A stretch of 64,000 bases of DNA from Acidobacteriota bacterium (GTDB lineage: Bacteria; Acidobacteriota; Blastocatellia; Pyrinomonadales; Pyrinomonadaceae): NCBI GenBank assembly GCA_020199775.1, contig JAIVJZ010000041.1:1-64000 (forward strand), given 5' to 3'. Both the position numbers and the translations under genes were made by a program. Below the pieces are notes generated by a model. It was not told the DNA's origin, did no database searches, and saw only the letters and a program-made list of their open reading frames with translations. How positions within the stretch are numbered: position 1 is the first letter of the stretch; each line of letters opens with the position of its first letter. Positions 26,797 through 36,240 of this stretch are shown here, one piece after another.

Positions 26797-28017
26797 TTAA
26801 CTGCAACCGAGCGCGGCGCGAATCGCGTTTGCTTCGTCAATCAACTGCGTGGCCTGCGCGGCGGTCAACTTCTTGCCCGACTGCGCGCGGGTGTGGTTGG
26901 CGAAGTCCGCGAGTTTGGCGCAAGCGACGGCCGTGTTGCCCGCGTTGAGAGCGTCGAGCGCGGCGCGCAGTTTGACCGTCAGGCTGTTCGCCGTCCCGTA
27001 AGGCAGGTTGAAGCTGCGCACGAGGGCGTCGAGGTCGCCGATGCGCTCGGCGGGCGTTTTGACCGGCAGCGGGGGCGGCTGAACCTGCACGCGCTGAAAG
27101 TCGGGGCTTGAGCCGGGAGCATTCAGGCTTTTGACGTTCGTGCCATCCGCATTCATCACGTAGATGCTGTCTTCGTGGTCAACGATGCTGCCGTTCTCGT
27201 CTCTAATGATGACCTCACGGCGGAAGGCGATGAGCGCGCCGTCGGGCGAATAAGCGGGTGAGAGGTTTGAGTCGCCGGCGGAAGTAAGGACGGAGACTGT
27301 GCCGCCGCCCGCGTTGACGACGGAGATGGTGTCCAGCGTATCGAAGGCGATCTGCGCGCCGTCGGGCGAATAGGCCGGGCTGCCTTTGTAGTTGTTGGTG
27401 AAGGTAACGCGCGTCACAGCGCCGTCGAGGGTCGCCGTATAGATGTCGTAGCCCGACTCCGACTCGCCGACAAAAGCGATGCGCGTGCCGTCGGGCGACC
27501 ACGCGGGGCTGTTCTCGCCCGTGACGCTCGCGTCGTTGATCGGCAACCGCTGGAGGCCGGTTCCATCAGGATTGATCAAGTAAATGTGGCTGCCGCCAAG
27601 TTCCCTGTAGCTGGTGAAAGCGATGCGCGTGCCGTCAGGCGAATAGGCGGGAGCGCCGTCAGCGTTCTCGTTTGTGATCGACTGGACGTTGCTGCCGTCG
27701 GCGTTCATCACGCAGATGTTGAGCGGCTCGGAGCCGCAGGTGAAAGCGAACTTCGTGCCGTCGGGCGATGACGAGGGATCAATCGCGAGGACGGCCGGAT
27801 GGCCGACGAGTTTCTGGTTGCTGCCGTCAACATTCATCGTGTAGATGCTGCCGCCACGCTCGAAGGCGATTTTGATCGCCGCTTGATCCGCCGCCACCAC
27901 CGCGGCGGCGGCATTGGCTGAAAAAGACGACGGCAGGCTGATGGAACTGATGGCGCAGAGCAGCGCCAGTGCGATGTATGACAGGCGCGAGACGCGCGTT
28001 GTACGAAGTGTTTGCAT
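26797..28017 (-). CDS. Secreted PD40/TolB-like beta-propeller protein with C-terminal FIMAH-like domain
   Basis: 406 residues. A signal peptide runs to about 37. About six PD40 (TolB-like) blades follow, each with a form of YSPDGTRIAF and a VMNADG-type turn. The last 85 residues (LVRSFNLPYGTANSLTVKLR, then AKLADFANHTRAQSGKKLTA, then IRAALGC) match the FIMAH domain often appended to exported acidobacterial proteins. It is an extracytoplasmic protein, probably for binding rather than catalysis. It reads as a single transcription unit after a spacer hairpin. Confidence 0.85.
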   Translation of the reverse strand: MQTLRTTRVSRLSYIALALLCAISSISLPSSFSANAAAAVVAADQAAIKIAFERGGSIYTMNVDGSNQKLVGHPAVLAIDPSSSPDGTKFAFTCGSEPLNICVMNADGSNVQSITNENADGAPAYSPDGTRIAFTSYRELGGSHIYLINPDGTGLQRLPINDASVTGENSPAWSPDGTRIAFVGESESGYDIYTATLDGAVTRVTFTNNYKGSPAYSPDGAQIAFDTLDTISVVNAGGGTVSVLTSAGDSNLSPAYSPDGALIAFRREVIIRDENGSIVDHEDSIYVMNADGTNVKSLNAPGSSPDFQRVQVQPPPLPVKTPAERIGDLDALVRSFNLPYGTANSLTVKLRAALDALNAGNTAVACAKLADFANHTRAQSGKKLTAAQATQLIDEANAIRAALGCS

Positions 28018-28081
28018 GATTCTTACCTCTCCTGATTAGATAGCGTTCAAAATTTATCAATACCGTTTCGGCACAATGGCT

Positions 28082-28122
28082 GAGAGCAAGCGGGGTCTCT
28101 GTTGCTCGTCCGGCTTGCTCTC
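28082..28122. terminator. Hairpin between the ion-channel and propeller genes
   Basis: gagagcaagc (28082-28091) pairs exactly with gcttgctctc (28113-28122), with a loop of about 21 bases. No long T-run follows on the minus strand, so it may be a weak or Rho-assisted terminator for the channel gene. The rest of the 28018-28293 spacer shows nothing else. Confidence 0.45.
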
Positions 28123-28293
28123 GTTTAATAACGCGCAGGGTACACGGGAAAGGGATCAGGATGCGGGATAAAAATTTTCGGGAGGGTTCAAACTTGAGCG
28201 AGTTGGAGACAGGTGGGCTGATTCTTTGAGCGTCAAAGGAAACTGTAGGGACGCGGAGAGGATACGCCGGGGGCGCACCATGCGCGGCGAGCT

Positions 28294-29427
28294 TTACGAC
28301 TGCAATTCGTCCACTTCTTCGTCGGTGGCGTGGCGCAAGTCTTTGTCGCCCGTCACTTCTTCCCAGTCGTAGCCGAGATACTCGCAGAAAGCGTGAAGTT
28401 TCGTCTCCCAGCGTTCACGCTGCTCGCGGTAAATTTCCCAACCCCTGTCCGGGTCTCGGTGCGTCTTGATGTCCGCCTCGGCCAGTTGTTTGAGCGTCCG
28501 CCGGTAGCGTCTTTGCAGGCGGCGCGAAGCTGCGGCCGGGTCTTCGTCCGGGGCTTTGTCCTTCAGGCCGAGCGCGAAGATGAGTTGTTCGAGCACATGG
28601 AGGCCGCTCGCTTCGAGCGTGCGCATTTCGGGATGGCTGCACATCTCCGGGTATTCCTCCTTGTCGAGACAACTGTTGATGACGGCGCACGTTTCGAGGA
28701 TGAGGAAGAAGATGCGCGGCATGCTCTTATGAACGGCGATGGGGTGAAAATAGTGTATGACGGGGTGCTCGGCGTGCGACTCCTGTAGTTCGTTGATGTC
28801 GCGCGCCGCCATGCGCAGGACTACCTCAAAGCCGTGGAAGCGTCCGGCGAAGAAGTGGTGCGCGATGAACCCGGCCGCATCCGCGCCCTCTTCCGCCTGA
28901 TGATAGAAAGAGATCGCGATGACGCGTTTGCGTTCGAGCGCGCTGTAGACGGTGATCAGGTATGTGACGGCGAGCGAGATCAGCGCGAAGCCGCTCGCGC
29001 CTTCGACGAGCGCGAAGAAGCGCACGACATGCGTGCGCGGCGTGATGTCGCCGTAGCCGACCGTGACGAGCGTGACGCCGCTGAAATAGAGCGACTCGAT
29101 CCAGTTCGCGCTCGCAGCCGACGGGAGGACGCTGAATTCGGCAGGCATGCGCGGCAGGTAGATGAGCGCGAAGCCGGTGATGAGCAGCAAGAGGTAGAGG
29201 ACGATGAGGCTGGGCATCAACATCGGCCCGACGAGATTGAGCAGGCGGTGGCGGCGATTGTTCGAGAAGCGAACGGCCAGTGTGCGCGCCGCAGCCCAGA
29301 CGCCGCGATTCACCCAACCGCTGAGCGGCCCGGCGCGCCCGCTGGCGTCGAGGATCGTGGCGTAAACGTCGTAGGCCACAAAGAGCAGGACGAGCAGCCC
29401 CGCGGCGGTGAACAAAAAGTGCGTCAC
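28294..29427 (-). CDS. Two-helix potassium channel-like protein
   Basis: 377 residues. An N-terminal helix is followed by a membrane pair flanking the selectivity filter [12 protein letters not shown] (about residue 125), as in K+ channels. The long cytoplasmic C-terminus (about 165-377) is charged and is not a standard RCK domain. The start is a GTG that overlaps the aconitase stop as GTGA, so translation is coupled to aconitase. K+ selectivity is inferred from TVGYGD. Why an ion channel should be coupled to a TCA enzyme is unclear. Confidence 0.85.
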   Translation of the reverse strand: MTHFLFTAAGLLVLLFVAYDVYATILDASGRAGPLSGWVNRGVWAAARTLAVRFSNNRRHRLLNLVGPMLMPSLIVLYLLLLITGFALIYLPRMPAEFSVLPSAASANWIESLYFSGVTLVTVGYGDITPRTHVVRFFALVEGASGFALISLAVTYLITVYSALERKRVIAISFYHQAEEGADAAGFIAHHFFAGRFHGFEVVLRMAARDINELQESHAEHPVIHYFHPIAVHKSMPRIFFLILETCAVINSCLDKEEYPEMCSHPEMRTLEASGLHVLEQLIFALGLKDKAPDEDPAAASRRLQRRYRRTLKQLAEADIKTHRDPDRGWEIYREQRERWETKLHAFCEYLGYDWEEVTGDKDLRHATDEEVDELQS

Positions 29428-32315
29428 TCTTGCGTGATCAGTTGCCGCAGCACGAAGGGCAGGATGCCGCCGTGGCGGTAGTAGTCGATCTCAATCGGCG
29501 TATCGATGCGCAGGGTGACGGGCACTTCTTCCGTCTCGCCCGACTGGCGTCGGATGACGAGCGTCACGTCTTGTCGCGGTTTGATCTCGTCGGATTCGAG
29601 TCCGGTGATGTCGAAGACTTCCGTGCCGTCGAGATTCAGCGTCTTCGCGTTCGTGCCCTCTTTGAACTGGCAGGGCAGGACGCCCATGCCGACGAGATTG
29701 CTGCGGTGGATGCGCTCGAAGCTCTGCGCGACGACGGCGCGCACACCCAGGAGGCGCGTGCCCTTCGCCGCCCAGTCGCGCGAACTGCCCGTGCCGTACT
29801 CCTGCCCCGCGATGACGACGAGCGGGATGCCCGCCGCCTGATACTGCACGGACGCGTCGTAAATGCTCATCTGCTGGTTGATGGGTTGCAGGCAAGTGAC
29901 GCCGCCTTCCGTGCCGGGAACCATCAAATTCTTGATGCGCACGTTGGCGAACGTGCCGCGCACCATCACTTGATGATTGCCGCGCCGCGAGCCGTAAGAG
30001 TTGAAGTCGTCAACGTGGACGCCGTGCTGTTGCAGGTAGACGCCGCTGGGCGAAGTGGGCTTGATCGCGCCCGCCGGGCTGATGTGGTCGGTCGTCACCG
30101 AGTCGCCGAAGATGGCGAGCGGGCGCGCGTTCCTGATGTCGCAAAACTTGCCCGGCTCCATCCCGAACTTCTCGAAGTAGGGCGGCTCCTGAATGTAGGT
30201 CGAGTGCTCGTCCCAATCGTACACGTCGCCCGCGACGGACGGGATTTCGTTCCACAGGGGATTCTGTTCGGCGAAGTCGCTGTAGAGGCGGCGGTAGACT
30301 TCCGGGTCGGTCGCGGCGCGCAAGCCTTCGCCGATCTCTTCGAGCGTCGGCCAGATGTCGCGCAGGTAAACGTCCTCGCCCTTCTTACCCTGCCCGATTG
30401 GTTCCGTCGTCATGTCGATGTCGATGCGACCGGCGAGCGCGAAGGCGACGACGAGCGGCGGACTCATCAGGAAATTCGCCTTGACGCTCTGGTGCACGCG
30501 CGCCTCGAAATTCCTGTTGCCCGACAACACGCTCGCCGCCACCAGATCGTGCTCGTTGATGACGTTTTCGATGCGCGGGTCGAGCGGGCCGGAGTTGCCG
30601 ATGCAGGTCGTGCAGCCGTAGCCGACGAGGTTGAAACCGAGTTGGTCGAGGTAAGGCTGCAAGCCCGTCTTCCGGTAATACTCGGTGACGACGCGCGAGC
30701 CGGGCGCGAGCGACGCCTTGACCGCAGGCTGCGTGCCGAGTCCGCGCTCCACGGCCTTCTTCGCCAGAATGCCTGCCGCCAGCATGACGGACGGGTTCGA
30801 GGTGTTGGTGCATGAAGTGATCGCGGCGATGACCACGTCGCCGTGGCCGAGCATGGCGTTGCGTTTGAGATCGGGCTGCTTGCTGGCGTCCGTGTCGTCG
30901 TGCTCGACGCGGTCGGGCGTCGGGCGGTTGTTCATCATCTCGATCTCGGTGAGCGCGCTCGTGTTCTTCTCGCTGTCGTTGCCTGCGCCAAGCGGGACGG
31001 ACTCCGACTCCTGCCCGCCGCCGCCCGCAAGCACCGGCAACGAGCGGCCGTTGCCCCCATCCCCGGCCGCACTCAAGTTCACGGGGAAGCGTGCGTCGAG
31101 TTCTTCCTGCCGCTTGTTGTAGCCGTCCTCGCCGACGGGTTTTCGCAGTAGGTCGTTGAAGCGTTCTTTGAGGTGGGAGAGTTCGATGCGATCCTGCGGG
31201 CGTTTCGGGCCGGACACGCTCGGCTCGATCTCCGCGAGATTCAACTCGATCAACTGGCTGTACCGGCACTCGCCCGCGCGCGGGATGCCGAACATCCCCT
31301 GCGCCTCGTAGTAACTGCGAATCGCGGCGACGCGTTCCTCGCTGCGCCCGGTGGAGCGGAAATATTCGAGCGTCTTTTCGTCCACGGGGAAGAAGCCGAC
31401 GGTCGCGCCGTATTCGGGAGCCATGTTGGCGATGGTCGCGCGGTCGTAGGCCGGGATGCTGGCCGCGCCCTCGCCGTGAAACTCGACGAACTTCCCGACC
31501 ACTTTCGCCGCGCGCAATATCTCCGTCACGCGCAGGACGAGATCGGTCGCCGTTACGCCGTCGCGCAAACTCCCGGTCATTTCGACGCCGACCACGTCGG
31601 GCGTTAAAAAGTAGACGGGCTGGCCGAGCATGCCCGCCTCCGCTTCGATGCCGCCGACGCCGTAGGCCATGATGCCGAGGCCGTTGATCATCGTCGTGTG
31701 CGAGTCAGTGCCGACGAGCGTGTCGGGCAGGTAGACGCCGTCGCGTTCGATGACGCCCTGCGCGAGGTATTCGAGGTTGACCTGATGAACGATGCCGATC
31801 CCCGGCGGCACGACCTGAAAACTCTCGAACGCCTGCGTGCCCCATTTCAAAAACTGGTAGCGCGAGCGGTTGCGCTTGAACTCCGTCTCCATGTTCTTTT
31901 CGAGCGCGTCCGGGGTGCTCCACGCGTCCACCTGCACGGAGTGGTCGATGACGAGATCGACGGGCACGAGCGGCTCGATGATCTTCGGGTCGCGACCCAT
32001 GCGCGCCACCGCCGAACGCATCGCGGCGAGGTCTACGAGCAGCGGCACGCCCGTGAAATCCTGCAACAACACGCGCGCCACGATGAAGGGAATCTCCTCC
32101 GTGCGCTCGGCATCGGGCTGCCAGTTGGCGAGCGCGCGAATGTCCTCTTCCTCCACCTTCTTGCCGTCGAAATTCCTGAGCAGTGATTCGAGCACGATGC
32201 GAATGCTGACGGGCAGTTTGGAGACGGGGCCGACGCCCTCTTTTTCCAGTTGCGGCAGCGAATAGAACTGTCCGGCGTCGAAGCGTTGTAACGAATTGAA
32301 GAGATTATGAGTCAT
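29424..32315 (-). CDS. acnA: Aconitate hydratase A
   Basis: 963 residues from ATG 32315 ([20 protein letters not shown]). It isomerises citrate to isocitrate via cis-aconitate in the TCA cycle. The Fe-S ligands are in [14 protein letters not shown] and [15 protein letters not shown], and the swivel domain has [16 protein letters not shown]. Compared with ordinary AcnA (about 890-910) it carries an extra Gly/Ser/Asp-rich, probably disordered insert of about 60-70 residues near 425-490 ([20 protein letters not shown]). Codons before 32315 read as unrelated Arg/Pro-rich sequence. The downstream K+-channel gene overlaps its stop. Confidence 0.95.
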   Translation of the reverse strand: MTHNLFNSLQRFDAGQFYSLPQLEKEGVGPVSKLPVSIRIVLESLLRNFDGKKVEEEDIRALANWQPDAERTEEIPFIVARVLLQDFTGVPLLVDLAAMRSAVARMGRDPKIIEPLVPVDLVIDHSVQVDAWSTPDALEKNMETEFKRNRSRYQFLKWGTQAFESFQVVPPGIGIVHQVNLEYLAQGVIERDGVYLPDTLVGTDSHTTMINGLGIMAYGVGGIEAEAGMLGQPVYFLTPDVVGVEMTGSLRDGVTATDLVLRVTEILRAAKVVGKFVEFHGEGAASIPAYDRATIANMAPEYGATVGFFPVDEKTLEYFRSTGRSEERVAAIRSYYEAQGMFGIPRAGECRYSQLIELNLAEIEPSVSGPKRPQDRIELSHLKERFNDLLRKPVGEDGYNKRQEELDARFPVNLSAAGDGGNGRSLPVLAGGGGQESESVPLGAGNDSEKNTSALTEIEMMNNRPTPDRVEHDDTDASKQPDLKRNAMLGHGDVVIAAITSCTNTSNPSVMLAAGILAKKAVERGLGTQPAVKASLAPGSRVVTEYYRKTGLQPYLDQLGFNLVGYGCTTCIGNSGPLDPRIENVINEHDLVAASVLSGNRNFEARVHQSVKANFLMSPPLVVAFALAGRIDIDMTTEPIGQGKKGEDVYLRDIWPTLEEIGEGLRAATDPEVYRRLYSDFAEQNPLWNEIPSVAGDVYDWDEHSTYIQEPPYFEKFGMEPGKFCDIRNARPLAIFGDSVTTDHISPAGAIKPTSPSGVYLQQHGVHVDDFNSYGSRRGNHQVMVRGTFANVRIKNLMVPGTEGGVTCLQPINQQMSIYDASVQYQAAGIPLVVIAGQEYGTGSSRDWAAKGTRLLGVRAVVAQSFERIHRSNLVGMGVLPCQFKEGTNAKTLNLDGTEVFDITGLESDEIKPRQDVTLVIRRQSGETEEVPVTLRIDTPIEIDYYRHGGILPFVLRQLITQE

Positions 32316-32363
32316 CGGAGTTTTCAAAATTCCTTCGCGGCTGAAAGGCTTCAGCGGATTACA

Positions 32364-32413
32364 GAGCGCGCCTGTTGCCCGTCGAAGCGGGTCTGCTTCG
32401 GCGGGGCGCGCTC
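32364..32413 (-). promoter_or_regulatory. Structured 5' leader upstream of acnA
   Basis: gagcgcgcc (32364-32372) pairs with ggcgcgctc (32405-32413), and inside it cgaagc (32383-32388) pairs with gcttcg (32395-32400). The structure lies about 50 bases upstream of the acnA start on the minus strand. It could be a leader hairpin controlling acnA or a terminator for transcripts coming the other way. No known riboswitch class was recognised. Confidence 0.4.
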
Positions 32414-32521
32414 TCAAATTTACGGCGAAAATCTAATGCGTTTAAGTTTAAGTGCCCCTACCGCGCTCCGTCAAGCGCGTCACTTTTCGCGCGCGTCTGT
32501 GTGACCGCGTGCGTCGCCTGT

Positions 32522-32550
32522 TTGTTCGGCGAGTTCGCATTTGCTATATT
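32522..32550 (+). promoter_or_regulatory. Candidate sigma-70 promoter for the acidic DUF6335-like gene
   Basis: TTGTTC, a 17-base spacer and TATATT are in plus-strand orientation, about 130 bases ahead of the start at 32680. The -10 matches five of six consensus bases; the -35 is weak. Confidence 0.45.
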
Positions 32551-32609
32551 GCTCGCCAGTTCAACAAGCAAACAACAGGTGCGAGCGAGGCACGGGGGCG
32601 ATGGGGCGA

Positions 32610-32633
32610 CAGCAGCAGCAGCAGCAGCAGCAG
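32610..32633 (+). repeat. (CAG)8 trinucleotide microsatellite
   Basis: Eight consecutive CAG triplets lie in the 5' leader of the acidic DUF6335-like gene, 47 bases before its start. They are not translated in the gene's own frame. Confidence 0.95.
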
Positions 32634-32679
32634 CCCGTGTCGCGCGTGTTGTTGATTCATCGCACGGGAAGGTGGAAAG

Positions 32680-33078
32680 ATGCCGAAGAAGAGACCGGAG
32701 GACTTCGAGTACCTGAGCAACGATCCGAACTTTGTGCCCGACCCGGAGATCGAACAGTTCATGGAGGAAGAGATCGCGCGCGCGCCGAAAGACCCTGAAC
32801 AACTCGCCGGGCGGCTGCGCCAGAACACCGCCGCCTCGCCGCGCGATGCCGGCGGCGACCTTGACGCCTCGTGGGAAGATGTCAACGACAGCGGCACGGA
32901 GGCCGTCTCCGGCGACAACCCGACGCCCGATCAGTCGGACGTCGAGGAGAACGCACATGCCGTCGGCATCAACTTCGAGGACAACGAAGAACTCGAATTC
33001 ATAGACAAGATCGACCGCCGCGACCGCAACCGCTTCGAACTCGACCCGCGCTCGAAGACGGAAGACGACTCGATCTAA
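32680..33078 (+). CDS. Small acidic DUF6335-like protein
   Basis: 132 residues, strongly acidic and probably partly disordered. The middle part (GGDLDASWEDVNDSGTEAVS, then NPTPDQSDVEENAHAVGI) and the end (EFIDKIDRRDRNRFELDP) follow the pattern I associate with DUF6335 proteins of cyanobacteria and acidobacteria. The start has GGAAAG-type purines a few bases upstream. It has its own candidate promoter and a CAG microsatellite in the leader, and it diverges from acnA. Function unknown. Confidence 0.65.
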   Translation: MPKKRPEDFEYLSNDPNFVPDPEIEQFMEEEIARAPKDPEQLAGRLRQNTAASPRDAGGDLDASWEDVNDSGTEAVSGDNPTPDQSDVEENAHAVGINFEDNEELEFIDKIDRRDRNRFELDPRSKTEDDSI

Positions 33079-33082
33079 GATA

Positions 33083-33175
33083 GGGGAAAAGGGTAAGGGG
33101 TAAAGGGGAAAGGTAAGAAGGATGATGCGCGTTTCTCCATTCTCGCCTTTACCCTTTACCCCTTACCCTTTCCCC
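33083..33175. repeat. Word-repeat hairpin (GGGTAAA units)
   Basis: The left arm, 33083-33113, has ggggaaaagggtaaggggta and continues with more units. The right arm, 33145-33175, has ctttaccctttaccccttac and ends tttcccc, nearly its full complement. It lies between convergent genes, five bases after the acidic protein's stop and seven before the cyclophilin stop, so it probably terminates both. Confidence 0.85.
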
Positions 33176-33181
33176 AAAGTT

Positions 33182-33850
33182 TTATTTGAAATTTGCGCGC
33201 GGGGCGAGCGTGATGCTTTTGACGAGAATCTTATCCGCCGGTCGATCCTGCGTGCCTTCGGCAAGGGGCGCGGTGCTGATGATGTCGGCGTTGTTGATGC
33301 CTTCGATGACGCGGCCGAAGACGGTGTAACGTTTGTCGAAGGCGGGCTGGCGTTTGAGCGTGATGTAGAACTGGCTGTTGGCGGAATCCTCCGATTGGCT
33401 GCGCGCCGCGCCGACCGTGCCGCGCACATACTCGATGTCGCTAAACTCGGCCGGGAGGTTCGGTTCGGCCGAACTGCCCATGCCGTCGTTGGCCGGGTCG
33501 TTGTCTTTCGAGTTGGGGTCGCCGCCCTGAATGATCCCCAGTTCCGGGTCGATGCGGTGGATCGCCGTCCCGTTATAGAAACCTTCGCCCGCGAGTTTTT
33601 TGAAACGCGCCACCATCTGCGGCGCGAGGTTCGGGTAAAGCTCGATCACGATCCGCCCGAAGTCCGTCTCGATGACCGCCGCTTCCGCGTCCGCCTCCGG
33701 CTTGATTCCCGCCTTGACGTTCGCATCGCCCGCGTCGCCCGCCCCCCTGTTGGAATTCGACGCCTGCCCGCACGCCAACGCCGAGAGCGCGAACGCGAGG
33801 CAGAGCAACGCAAACGCCCCACGTCTAAAGTTACGATTCATCATTCTCAT
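33182..33850 (-). CDS. Lipoprotein cyclophilin-type peptidyl-prolyl isomerase
   Basis: 222 residues. A lipoprotein signal has lipobox LSALAC (about 27). The cyclophilin domain covers about 58-215: VIETDFGRIVIELYPNLAPQ, FYNGTAIHRIDPELGIIQGG and NSQFYITLKRQPAFDKRYTV are the standard blocks, with the catalytic-loop Arg in HRI present. It catalyses prolyl cis-trans isomerisation in the periplasm as a folding helper. Several ATGs are clustered at the start (33850, 33844, 33841); AGAAGG fits the second or third best, so the first residues are uncertain. Confidence 0.9.
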   Translation of the reverse strand: MRMMNRNFRRGAFALLCLAFALSALACGQASNSNRGAGDAGDANVKAGIKPEADAEAAVIETDFGRIVIELYPNLAPQMVARFKKLAGEGFYNGTAIHRIDPELGIIQGGDPNSKDNDPANDGMGSSAEPNLPAEFSDIEYVRGTVGAARSQSEDSANSQFYITLKRQPAFDKRYTVFGRVIEGINNADIISTAPLAEGTQDRPADKILVKSITLAPRANFK

Positions 33851-33971
33851 CCTTCTCGATCTTGTCGATGGCTAAAACGAATATATAAACACAAAGACGC
33901 GGAGGCGCGAAGCAGCCGATGCGCCGATTCTCGCGGCGACGCGCGCGGCCGCGAGTTAATTTCGCAGCCGC

Positions 33972-34421
33972 TCAAAACTGCTTCCGGCTGTCGAGCAGGA
34001 TCGTCACCGGCCCGTCGTTCGTGAGTTCGACTTCCATCGTGCGGCGAAAACTTCCCGTCTCGACCCGCGCCAGCGTCCGCTGCGCCGCGCCGACGAAAAA
34101 TTCGTAGAGCGGCTCGGCCACTTCCGGCGCGGCGGCATCGATCCACGACGGCCTGCGCCCGCGCCGCGCGTCGCCGTACAGCGTGAACTGCGAGACGACG
34201 AGCAACGCGCCGCCCGTCTCTGCGACCGACAAGTTCATGCGCCCTTCGGCGTCTTCAAAAATGCGTAGGGCGGCGATCTTCTCCACGAGGTAGCGCGCGT
34301 CCTCCGGCGTGTCGTCGCGCGCGATGCCGAGCAGGACGAGCACCCCGGCGGCGATCTCGCCGACCGTCTCGCCCTCGACGCGCACCGAGGCGCGCGTCAC
34401 CCGCTGTAGCACCGCTCGCAT
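33972..34421 (-). CDS. dtd: D-aminoacyl-tRNA deacylase
   Basis: A 149-residue, full-length Dtd. It starts MRAVLQRVTRASVRVEGE and contains LVVSQFTLYGDARRGRRPS (the SQFTLYGD motif) and ELTNDGPVTILLDS (the NxGPVT-type motif). Both motifs build the active site that hydrolyses D-amino acids from mischarged tRNA and removes Gly from tRNA-Ala. It is cytoplasmic. It lies 18 bases downstream of a TPR/TonB-C gene on the same strand and may be read with it. Confidence 0.95.
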   Translation of the reverse strand: MRAVLQRVTRASVRVEGETVGEIAAGVLVLLGIARDDTPEDARYLVEKIAALRIFEDAEGRMNLSVAETGGALLVVSQFTLYGDARRGRRPSWIDAAAPEVAEPLYEFFVGAAQRTLARVETGSFRRTMEVELTNDGPVTILLDSRKQF

Positions 34422-34439
34422 GGTTCACACCCCTTCGCT

Positions 34440-35507
34440 TTACCGCAGGACGAAGTTATACGTGATGATGCCGTTGACCCTGACGGGCTCGCCGTCGAGC
34501 AGCGTCGGCAAGAAGCGCGCCCGCCGCGCCGCGTCCACGGCCGCCTGCGACAGGGCGGGGTGCGGAGACCTGTCGAAAACTTCGGCCTCGACCACCTTGC
34601 CCGTCTCGTCCAACGTCACTTTCACCCGCACGGTGCCCTGTGCGCGAAACGATTTGGCGGCGGGCGGGTATTCCGGCGGCGGCTTGTAGAGGGCTTTACC
34701 GTTGATGACGCCGCCCTCCACCACCCTCCTGCCGCCCGGTGACGCGCCGGAGGCGATGGCGATGAACAGTTTGTTAATCCGCACGGTCAACTCGCTGTCC
34801 TTGCCGGCCTCTTCGGTGTAGAGCAGACCCAGATAATTCGCCAGCGAACTTCTGATCTCCGTCGGCACCGCGGCCGGAGCATATTGCTCCACGATTTCGA
34901 CGACGCGCGCGTAGATCGACCGCGCCCGTTTGTTGTCGAGCTTCAACCGCGCCACTTCCGCGACGTAGGTCAGGGCACGCGCTATTTCGAGTTGCTGCGG
35001 CTTATATTTCTTCTCGGCAATCGAGACGATCCGCTTCGCCGACGCCTCCGCCTTGTCCAAGTCTCGCTTGACGGCCGAGAGGAAGACCAGACGATCCAGC
35101 ACGCCCACGACGGAGGGGCTGTCCTGTTCACCCGCCGCGTCGTAAATCGCGAGCGCGCGCCGGTAAAGCGTTTCGGCCGTGTCGTACTCCTCTTTCGCGC
35201 TCCTCACCGCGGCGACGTTGGCGAGCGCGTCCGCAACGCAGCGGTGGTTCGCGCCGAACGCGCTCTCCATGATCTGCAACACGCGTTCGGCCGCCGTCAA
35301 CGCCTCGTCGAATTTACGCTCCCGGTACAACTGCACCACTTTCGCGTTCAGGCCGTCGGCCTCCGAGAGCGCGGGAGTTTGCCCTGCGGGCGACGCCGCC
35401 GACCCGGCCGCACACGCCGGGACTTGGGCGGATTGCCCGCGCGCCGTTTCCGTCGCGTGGTGGCCGAACAGTGCGAGCAGGAAGATCGGTATCAATAACT
35501 TCTTCAT
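34440..35507 (-). CDS. Secreted TPR protein with C-terminal TonB-like domain (paralogue 1)
   Basis: 355 residues. A signal peptide (about 1-25) precedes three or so TPR helices (KVVQLYRERKFDEALTAAER, then AVRSAKEEYDTAETLYRRAL, then DKAEASAKRIV). The last 85 residues form a TonB C-terminal domain (PPPEYPPAAKSFRAQGTVRV, and a last strand NGIITYNFVLR). Here it lacks the N-terminal anchor helix of true TonB, so it probably acts as a periplasmic binding module rather than an energiser. A paralogue lies two genes upstream, with a DUF4337 gene between them. Confidence 0.85.
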   Translation of the reverse strand: MKKLLIPIFLLALFGHHATETARGQSAQVPACAAGSAASPAGQTPALSEADGLNAKVVQLYRERKFDEALTAAERVLQIMESAFGANHRCVADALANVAAVRSAKEEYDTAETLYRRALAIYDAAGEQDSPSVVGVLDRLVFLSAVKRDLDKAEASAKRIVSIAEKKYKPQQLEIARALTYVAEVARLKLDNKRARSIYARVVEIVEQYAPAAVPTEIRSSLANYLGLLYTEEAGKDSELTVRINKLFIAIASGASPGGRRVVEGGVINGKALYKPPPEYPPAAKSFRAQGTVRVKVTLDETGKVVEAEVFDRSPHPALSQAAVDAARRARFLPTLLDGEPVRVNGIITYNFVLR

Positions 35508-35533
35508 GCCTTATCGCTCCTCGTGTGGACGGT

Positions 35534-36175
35534 TTAGAAGGGGAGATTGAAAAACAAGAAATATCCGTTGAGCATCAGCGCCGTCGCCACGACGCCGACG
35601 ACGATGGAGATTTTCATGATGAGCCGCGACGTGGCGAGGATCGAGACGGAGGCCAGCACAATCGCGATCTGAAACAGGGCTTCGGAGAAATCGAAGTTCG
35701 GGTCTTGCAACTGCGCCCGGTCGCGTTGCGCCGCGAAGTCTTTGGCGCGCGCCGAGAGTTCCTTTTTCCCCTCGCCCCGGAGCGGGTCGTTCGGAGCCTG
35801 CGGGTCGGGTTCGCTCTCATAGCGCGCGGCCGTCGCCTTGAATTGATCGATCTTGTTTTGCAAACTCTCCCGCGTCTCAGGCGTGAGCGTCGCGCCCTGC
35901 AATTGCATCTCGCCGTCAAGCATGTCGGCGGCGATGCGGTAGGAAGTCTGCCGGATGTTCTTCGCCTGATAAAAAGCCCACGTGTCGCTCGCATGGATGT
36001 TGTGATTCATGATGTCTTCGGCGGCATTCCCGCCGCCCAGACTCGTGATCGCCAGCAGCATCGCCATGAACGCGATCATCAAGGCCACGCGCGAACGAAA
36101 CTTCTCGTCCTCTTCATGCCCCCCTTCGCCTTCCTTCAATTCCATAATCTGCTCTGCCACGTCGCCCGCTTCCAT
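35534..36175 (-). CDS. DUF4337 membrane protein
   Basis: 213 residues. The N-terminus is acidic. The first helix FRSRVALMIAFMAMLLAITS is followed by NHNIHASDTWAFYQAKNIRQ, which is characteristic of DUF4337. A helical/coiled extramembrane region follows (about 75-150), and two C-terminal helices end in YFLFFNLPF. It is an inner-membrane protein of unknown function, placed between two TonB-C/TPR genes on the same strand with short gaps. AAAGGA precedes the start. Confidence 0.85.
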   Translation of the reverse strand: MEAGDVAEQIMELKEGEGGHEEDEKFRSRVALMIAFMAMLLAITSLGGGNAAEDIMNHNIHASDTWAFYQAKNIRQTSYRIAADMLDGEMQLQGATLTPETRESLQNKIDQFKATAARYESEPDPQAPNDPLRGEGKKELSARAKDFAAQRDRAQLQDPNFDFSEALFQIAIVLASVSILATSRLIMKISIVVGVVATALMLNGYFLFFNLPF

Positions 36176-36240
36176 GTTCTATCCTTTCCCCCTGCTCCTG
36201 AAATTAAGCGCCGCCTCCGGCGCACACACGCCCGCTCCGT

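Noticed and set aside
29430..30815. Long open frame antisense to aconitase
   Set aside because: Same reason; its translation is low-complexity Arg/Ala/Asp without motifs.
32610..32633. CAG array as a polyglutamine-coding stretch
   Set aside because: It lies before the start of the downstream gene and is not in its frame.
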